Source: Tenodera sinensis
Taxonomy: Eukaryota > Arthropoda > Insecta > Mantodea > Mantidae
Length of the DNA stretch: 64,000 nt
NCBI GenBank assembly: GCA_030765045.1
Contig: CM060962.1
Span: 263,723,647-263,787,646, forward strand
Direction: 5' to 3'
Below are positions 58,096-64,000 of the stretch, in pieces. The number at the start of each line of letters is the position of its first letter. The first letter of the stretch is position 1. The notes beneath the pieces were generated by a model. The model had not been told where the DNA came from. It ran no database searches and was given only the letters and a program-made list of their open reading frames with translations. Both the position numbers and the translations under genes were made by a program.

Positions 58096-58701
58096 GACAA
58101 GGAAGTCTGACTATTTGGCAGGCACACCTTAGTGAGTTTAAATTACCACCACTCTTTAAGTTCTCAATGAATTAACTTGAAATTTTCATGAGTTGCTCTT
58201 TATATCAAGGCAATTAATTTGCTGTGTTGGCTGTCTTTGTATCCCATGTGGTCGATTTTATAAAAAAAATATTTAATCATGAAGAAAAGCCGTCAATTTA
58301 CTCTTAAAATATATGTGACTTCATGTACCTTTTTCTCAGAAACTACTTGTAGTACAGTATTGCACCTCTGCATAATTGTTACTAGTCTAATCAACTATGT
58401 ACTGTAGCTCAGGTTATTTATTTATGCAAATAAGTTTGCTGGAAGAAAATATACATTATTTGTAATGTCAAAAAGTGAAAAAGTAGAAATTTTTCAATAT
58501 TAACTCTTTTCCAGTATCATTAATGTATGTTATAAACGTATTATTGAGCTACAGCAAGTTTATCTAGGTGTTCTACATTAGTGCTGAAAATTTCAGCTCT
58601 CTAATTCTAATACTCTCCAAAAAAAGGGGACATAACTATGAAAAAATGTTGGGTAAACTGAGTTTAAAAGTTGGCATACAAAATCTGACTCACTTAAATA
58701 C

Positions 58702-59040
58702 TTTCAAGCTTCTTTAGCTTCCACTGCAGCACTCATCATTGAGCTCTTAGCAACGCCCTTCAAGTTTCTTTCCAAAAAATCTGTATCATCAGGAAATTTT
58801 GCTGGTGGAGGTGGGAGTGAATGTATGTACAGTGAATCAAAACACTTACAATATGCACACATTGTATTTCTATTTATAAAATTAGAAAGAAAATCTAAAC
58901 TGATGATATTGCCACTGTTATTACTACTATCATTTAATTCATTTTCCACACCATTATCAATTATTACTTCAGTTCCTGGCTCATGGAAAAACCTTTTCCT
59001 TGATGCACTTTCCACATTTAGTTTTTCCTCTTGACCGCAT
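58702..59040 (-). pseudogene. N-terminal fragment of a Mutator-like transposase family protein
   Basis: The minus strand encodes MRSRGKTKCGKCIKEK in one frame, then after a shift ESASRKRFFHEPGTEV, IISLDFLSNFINRNTMCAYC, and PPPPAKFPDDTDFLERNL with GVAKSSMMSAAVEAKE. The order basic start, I-x-x-x-x-L before a Cys-x2-Cys, then L-PPP-x-K and SM-x-x-AA-x-EA resembles proteins annotated as Mutator-like transposases in insects. The match is from memory. It ends at a TGA after KEA, far short of a full protein. Confidence 0.45.
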
Positions 59041-59269
59041 GGTTCTTAAGCTCAAAATAAAATCTACCTGAAGCTTTTATCATATCTGGAAGAAAAAAAT
59101 ATAAATATTCTAAAAAGGGGAAGTGGCATGGCAGCTTTAAACTGATGCAGACCATCAACTAAATGGCATTTAAATGCTTCAAAATTGTCCCAAACCTATA
59201 AAAGTATATATTTTCTAAAACTAGAAATTTCAGACTTTATTAGTGCCTAAAACAGAAAATGTGATTTAT
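59041..59269. other. No recognisable gene
   Basis: Short AT-rich spacer between the Mutator-like fragment and the next R copy. Confidence 0.35.
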
Positions 59270-59560
59270 GAACATTTCAGACTTTCTCGTCCCTTTCAAT
59301 ATATAAATTTTACTTGTCATAAAATATCCTAAATATTATGAAATTTAAATGACATTCGCTAGTCATTTTTGAGAGCCTTCAAAATAATGAAATATTTTCC
59401 AACTAAGGGTTGTTTGGGGCAGGTGGACTTTCCTGAAGACCTTCTTGTGCCGTATTTAAAAGATGCTTAACTTGAATTCCAAATACGGTACTTAGCGGAC
59501 TTTTATTTTTTGGTTTATACTGAGCACAGCCCGATGGACAGATACAAAGACCTTTGATGT
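59270..59560 (-). repeat. Family R, B+A fragment
   Basis: ttgtcataaaatatcctaaa, ctaagggttgtttggggcag, ctgaagaccttcttgtgc, ccgatggacagatacaaaga. No CA tract. Confidence 0.65.
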
Positions 59561-59574
59561 ACTCGGTTGTGCTA

Positions 59575-60730
59575 CATTCACATTACTTTCTCTGCCCATT
59601 CTTCAACAAACTATTCTTAAAACCCTATTCATCTGTGTACTTCAATTAATAGAGATAAACATATGTAAAATAATTGTATTACATATTTTCTTGTAGGTGC
59701 AATGGGAATAGGAGAATACAGTAGGCATAATCAATAGCTAAGATTTTAAGAGGTTCTCTTTAACATGACAAGGAAGAAAAACCACTTTCCATTTGAGAAA
59801 AGTTTAAGTATTGGAAAATTCAAACCAATAATAAGTAATATCTCAGAAATGTGAACTTCAAAAACATGCATTTATAACTAAAATGATGTACTTTAAGGTG
59901 AGTGAGTGAGTGGTGTTTAAGGGCCCGTCGACAGCTAGGTCATTTGGGCCCCTTTAAGGTGATCTATATTTTTCGTGCAGTAAAATATTGTGTATCTTTT
60001 ATGATTTACCATTTATTAATAAATAATTGCAGACATTAGCCGCTTGGATACAGTGATGGTTTACGTGTTTGCATATTCACATATTGTCTGTTCTTTTTGT
60101 ACAGAGTTCAATATGGTATTGATCACAAGGTTTTTCACATAGTAAACATTCACCGTTTATTTTAGTTCATAGAAGTATGTGTTTTTGCACATTAGATGAT
60201 GAAATCCGCGGATTGCCATTATAGTAATGACTTATCTTATTTCAAAGTTTGCCTTTGTACATGATCTGTCAACCATGGCTCATGTACCATAGAAATCTAG
60301 TTGCAATTCTTCTCTTTTCCCTGTCAGTATTGATTTATCAAAGAAAAATTCACTCAGAACGAAGAGGATTTCAAAGGACATTCCCAGAAAATTTAAGACA
60401 TACGTCTTATTTGTCATGAAAATGTCTTAAACATATGGTATATTAATAAAAATTGTTTGAGCAACTTTGACAAAATCAAAATTAAGGAGTGGTTTTTCAT
60501 TTGAGTTGTTAGGGATATGTGAATTTTCTTGAAATCTTCGTGTCTCATATTTGGAAGATGCCGAACTTAATTACCAAATATAGTATTTAACTGACTTTCG
60601 TGAGTTGTGTTACACACAGACATACACACACATAATCTTTTTTCTTAAAATGCTTCTTTCCATTCAGGGAGTCTTAAAACACGTAAATCCAGAAATACTT
60701 TTGTTGCAATTTCTCAGTAAAGTAATAATT
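59575..60730 (-). repeat. Family R, full-length copy interrupted by a LINE tail and diverged sequence
   Basis: C is at 59575-59830, the C/B junction at 59890 and 59962, B at 60340-60500 and A at 60600-60730. A stretch (60040-60330) within B does not match other copies and may be another insertion. Confidence 0.65.
59902..59951 (-). mobile_element. Minimal 5'-truncated LINE insertion (about 50 bp) with 11-bp TSD
   Basis: The reverse complement reads ggcccaaatgacctagctgt, cgacgggccc, then an (actc)-type tail: the same 3' end as the LINE at 43020-43564. ctttaaggtga lies at 59891-59901 and again at 59952-59962. Only the last bases of the LINE RNA were copied. Confidence 0.85.
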
Positions 60731-61240
60731 GTGACAGATATGCTGGTTTTGCGCTGGCTCTCCGACCTATTTACTATGTTAGGAAGCAGAGGGCTGAAAC
60801 TGCTAACTGGGACTGTACTACGAGGCAAGGAGTGTACCCAGCTTACTAAAGCTGAGTAAATAAAGGCAAGCAACGTTTCCGTCAGAACGGTGCTGCGCAT
60901 AAGAAGCAGAGGGTGTGTTAAACTCGGGAACAAAGTAAGTAGGGCTTGCACCTGAAATTCCATTAGCGTGGCTTTTGTAGAGTAACTGTGTGCAAAAACA
61001 CCAACATGTATTGGTAACTTCAAGCCATGACCGTCTTCCTGTCTTGGGTTCGTATCTCGCTGATATACGTACCTATAACAGGGTGTCTGGTTGCACTCTA
61101 ATGATCAAACGATGCTTAAAGTTTTCTTTCTTCAATATTGCACCTTCTATGTCATTAAAGTCTTTAAATCTGATTTCTACTGCTTCTCATACATTTCCAT
61201 GCAAGAATTCTGTATACAGGTTTTGCTGCAAACATCGCGC

Positions 61241-61244
<4 letters not shown>
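60731..61244. other. No recognisable gene
   Basis: A less AT-rich part at 60740-61080 has open frames on both strands. A tRNA-like scrap (cttgggttcgtatctcg) lies near 61043. No gene is supported. Confidence 0.35.

Positions 61245-61277
<33 letters not shown>
61245..61277. repeat. (TA)n microsatellite
   Basis: About 16 TA units directly before the A/microsatellite junction of a family R copy (aaaggtcc). Confidence 0.95.
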
Positions 61278-61280
<3 letters not shown>

Positions 61281-61290
61281 GTCCTCTGTG

Positions 61291-61360
<70 letters not shown>

Positions 61361-61690
61361 CGCGCATGTATGTAAACAGCATAACTCGAAAACAAAAATC
61401 ATAAATTCTTGGTAGGAATTTAAGTTTAGTATCTTCTAAGGATGTGAGACGAAGATGTTCAGTAAAATCTCCCCACCATGGACTACTCTTTATATGGAAA
61501 ATGATTTAATAAAAAATTACTAACAATATTGATTAAAATGTCATTCGTTTAAGCTGTTTATATGAGAATAAAACGTATATATTGAACTATTTGGAAAATG
61601 CTGATGACGTTCTATTCATTCTGAATACTTTTGTATGGTTTGCAAAACGTAAGAGAGAGACAAAATATTACTAAATTAATATTTAGTGTC
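61278..61690 (+). repeat. Family R, microsatellite + B copy
   Basis: aaggtcc, the TG tract, aacagcataactcgaaaac, then B (gatgtgagacgaagatgttc, caatattgattaaaatgtc). Module A is replaced by the TA tract. Confidence 0.65.
61287..61366. repeat. (TG)n-(CG)n microsatellite
   Basis: TG repeat at 61287-61352 and a CG run at 61353-61366, the same compound structure as 53448-53560. Confidence 0.97.
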
Positions 61691-61879
61691 ATTAAAGCGC
61701 ATAGATATTTATACCAAATACCTATTTTATGGCGTTAACCATTTCCGAGATAGACGTGTTTTCCTTCTTTGTAATTCTCAAATACGAGTCTCAAATACTT
61801 TAAAAGTGATAAGTCGCTATTCGATTTTATTTATTTATTTTGTTACGAAAGCTGTGCAATATAGTTTTGATAGCTGTTC

Positions 61880-63225
61880 AACACTGTTCATATAGACACG
61901 AAGTTTTCAAGAAAATCCTCTTACCCCAAACTATCATTTACTTGGAAATTCTTTGAAAAGTTGGTTTTCCACTACATGTATAAGACAGTTTCATAACAGA
62001 TACGATGTTTATCTTCAATTTTCTAAGAGTACTCTCTGAAATTCTGTTTATCCCGAGTGACTTATGTATTACTAGTAAACCGTACCAGAGACAAAATCTT
62101 ACCACGGTGTATGTTTTTAGGTTAAAACCCAATAATATTTTTAAAAACTAAAAGGGCGTTACTTCTAAAAAAAACTTAACTATCATTCATTACTAAAGGC
62201 CGGAGAGATGTGCGCTCGCATGCGATACAGGTTAGCTGGAGTATGAATGACCTCAGAAGTACAGCACGGCCATCAAATGTGCAAACAACTGCCACTGTAG
62301 AAGCAAGATTCGAAAACAACGTAACGTAGTACTCAGCGAACTAGTGAAGCGCTTTCTTGTGCTAATCAGTAAAACTTTTGGACACCCATCTTGAGAACAA
62401 TTTCGAAACCGTAAACGTTCTGTCACAATGTTGTTGAGGAACTAGCTTGAAATATGTGAAAAATCGAAGACAACACCGACATGGTGAAAAATCCCTAACA
62501 AATGTTTTCTTTCACAGTTTGCAACAAATCATCTATGATCATAGACCATCGCCCGCTTCGCCGCTCGTCAAACACGTTTTCACGACCTTCGTTAAACTGT
62601 GTAACTCACTGCCGTAACATTTCATCACTCGTTATTGTTTCCCATTAACCTTACGCAATTGATGATGAACGTTTGCTGGCGTAACATTTCTCGCATTCAA
62701 AAACCGAATCACTGGTGGGACAATAGGAGGGTTGTTCGATTGTTTTGAACACTTCGAAATGCTCTAACAAAGGGAAAACACAATGTGACAATCCCTCAAG
62801 GCTGTGTCTGGCTGTCTAATGAATGAATAGATCACGCATGCTCAAAATCGTACACAACGGCACACCTCGTTAAAGTATACAACTGATGTCATTGTGGGGA
62901 TAACAATTGCTGAGGTAGGTAACCCTTGTTACTGGTTTTGGATTTTCCAAAACGTTTCTCAAATGGGAACTCGTACTATTATTTTGCTGGACATGCAAAG
63001 AGAGCGGTATTTAGAATCCAATACATAGCAACCAGCTTTAAGGGATTTGACTATCGCTTAAGCCTACTGTATTCTCATATTCCATTGTACCTATAAGGTA
63101 AAAAAAAGAGCTCTACAAATGTCTATCTCGATTAACATAAAGTAAATAGAACAAGTTTCTTTAAGGAATATTTTCTTCAGGATTGGATAAAGAAAGTTAC
63201 GTGAGTGCAAGACATCAGATTTTCG
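61880..63225 (+). repeat. Family R, B and C split by a mariner fragment
   Basis: Diverged B is at 61885-62160 (cacgaagttttcaagaaaat; gtaaaccgtaccagagac) and C at 62950-63225 (ctcaaatgggaactcg, gactatcgcttaagcctact, gttacgtgagtgcaagacat). Confidence 0.65.
62370..62930 (-). pseudogene. Mariner-type transposase, N-terminal half, decayed
   Basis: Reading the minus strand from about 62900: non-coding 5' sequence, then frames giving VIRFLNARNVTPANVHHQLR-type sequence around 62640-62710 (helix-turn-helix region of a mariner transposase), and further parts including CCLRFFTYFKLVPQQHCD around 62420-62480. Stops and shifts are frequent. The start (minus strand) contains ggttacctacctcagcaatt, resembling the inner TIR of the 14639 mariner. 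The catalytic half is absent. Confidence 0.6.
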
Positions 63226-63519
63226 TAATTTTAAATCATATACATATTTCATATGGATTTATTTTTATTATATTGTGTATAAAATAAATACACAGTACAA
63301 TATACTCTTCCGTTAACTAAAAATTGTAATTTTGTTTTGACAGCATCAATTTCTGATTATTGATATTAAGTGTACTTTATTATCTATGGCAATGTTCAAT
63401 AATAGCAAATTTGTTTATATGTTACTTTGTCCATTCTGGTAATCAATACTTGTATAAAATTCTTAATATGTTATTGGTAGATAAATCCATGTGAATGTAT
63501 ATCCTCAGATTTCTAGACC
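63226..63519. other. No recognisable gene
   Basis: AT-rich spacer between two family R copies. Confidence 0.35.
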
Positions 63520-64000
63520 TTATACTACGTATATAGTATAGTTGTAAAATTTGATATCAAAATTTCACTGGAAATACACATTTATAAGCTTTCCGAACTA
63601 AAAACAATTAACAAACCGGTTTGCATGTATAAAAGTACGTGTGTGCGCATGCGTGTATGAAAGCGTATGTCTAAGGAGAAAAGTCGGTGAAATACCAAAC
63701 TTGGTATTCAGGTTCTGCATCTTCCGCAGATAAGACACGAAGATCTTCAGGTGAATGCCCCCACTCCAAACTACCATAGAATATTTTTCAAAATTTTAGA
63801 TCTTCTAAAAATTGGCTGTCATGATTTTTATTAAAATATATATTAAGCACAAATAAAAAGTAATATTGGATTGTTTGGGAATAGCTTGTGAAGTTCGTTT
63901 TATTCAGAATAGAATTTTACAAGATTTTATAACTGGTAAATCTTAAGTGATACCTGAAAACGTGCTATAGGTTACCAAAATATAGATCTGTGTAAAACAC
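63520..64000 (+). repeat. Family R, copy running off the window
   Basis: A (tactacgtatatagtatagt, gatatcaaaatttcactgg), a short TG region, and B (ctccaaactaccatagaata, ggtaaatcttaagtgat). It probably continues past 64000. Confidence 0.7.

Overview
The window is eukaryotic, AT-rich and packed with repeats. Nothing looks prokaryotic: there are no operons, no ribosome binding sites and no dense genes. The mix of mobile elements (mariner, Jockey-type and I/Nimb-like LINEs, a Ty3/Gypsy element, pogo- and Mutator-like remnants, several tRNA-derived SINE families, long CA/TG, GA and ATT microsatellites) suggests an arthropod with a large genome, probably an insect. I cannot name the species. I see no complete host gene. 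The best host-coding candidate is one spliced exon on the minus strand at 28177-28399. Weaker exon-like pieces lie at 34280-34377, 35184-35340 and 36200-36472.

The main content is a family of about 1 kb, called family R here, that I do not recognise. I count about 29 full or partial copies in both orientations. With later insertions they cover roughly 20 kb (estimated by eye). Each full copy has module A (a degenerate hairpin end plus a conserved block), a (TG/CA)n microsatellite at a fixed place, module B and module C. 'Plus' means the strand on which the microsatellite reads TG. Almost every long CA/TG tract in the window is this internal microsatellite.

Other elements have jumped into R copies, often with clear target-site duplications (TSDs): SINEs at 2332, 3347, 17013 and 33914, a MITE-like element at 22641, a 602-bp solo LTR at 49736, a roughly 50-bp LINE tail at 59902, SINEs at 25918 and 57290, and a mariner fragment near 62370. 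R is therefore the oldest layer. SINE families are lettered by tRNA-like head and body: A (2332, 8890, 30978, 33914), B (3347, 41301, 51590), C (17013, 20290), D (26404, 38049), E (13935-14345, 19405, 41885), F (25918, 57290), G (38740).

Layout: 0-5 kb pogo remnant, then R copies with SINEs A and B. 5-11 kb mostly unrecognised, one SINE. 11.7-16 kb R copies, an inverted repeat around a perfect 40-bp palindrome, and a full-length dead mariner. 16.4-21 kb R, SINEs and a LINE reverse-transcriptase remnant. 22-28 kb R copies, two related MITE-like elements and nested SINEs. 28.2 kb candidate exon. 30.7-33.5 kb decayed Jockey-type LINE with a SINE in its first ORF. 34-37 kb exon-like fragments and a partly triplicated module. 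37-43.6 kb R, SINEs, a degenerate LTR and a truncated LINE. 43770-49074 a complete but inactivated Ty3/Gypsy element on the minus strand. 49.5-64 kb R copies, two solo LTRs, a Mutator-like fragment and a mariner fragment.

No genes here cooperate in a host pathway. The only coherent gene set is gag-pol of the Gypsy element, which is broken by frameshifts, stops and loss of the integrase catalytic glutamate.
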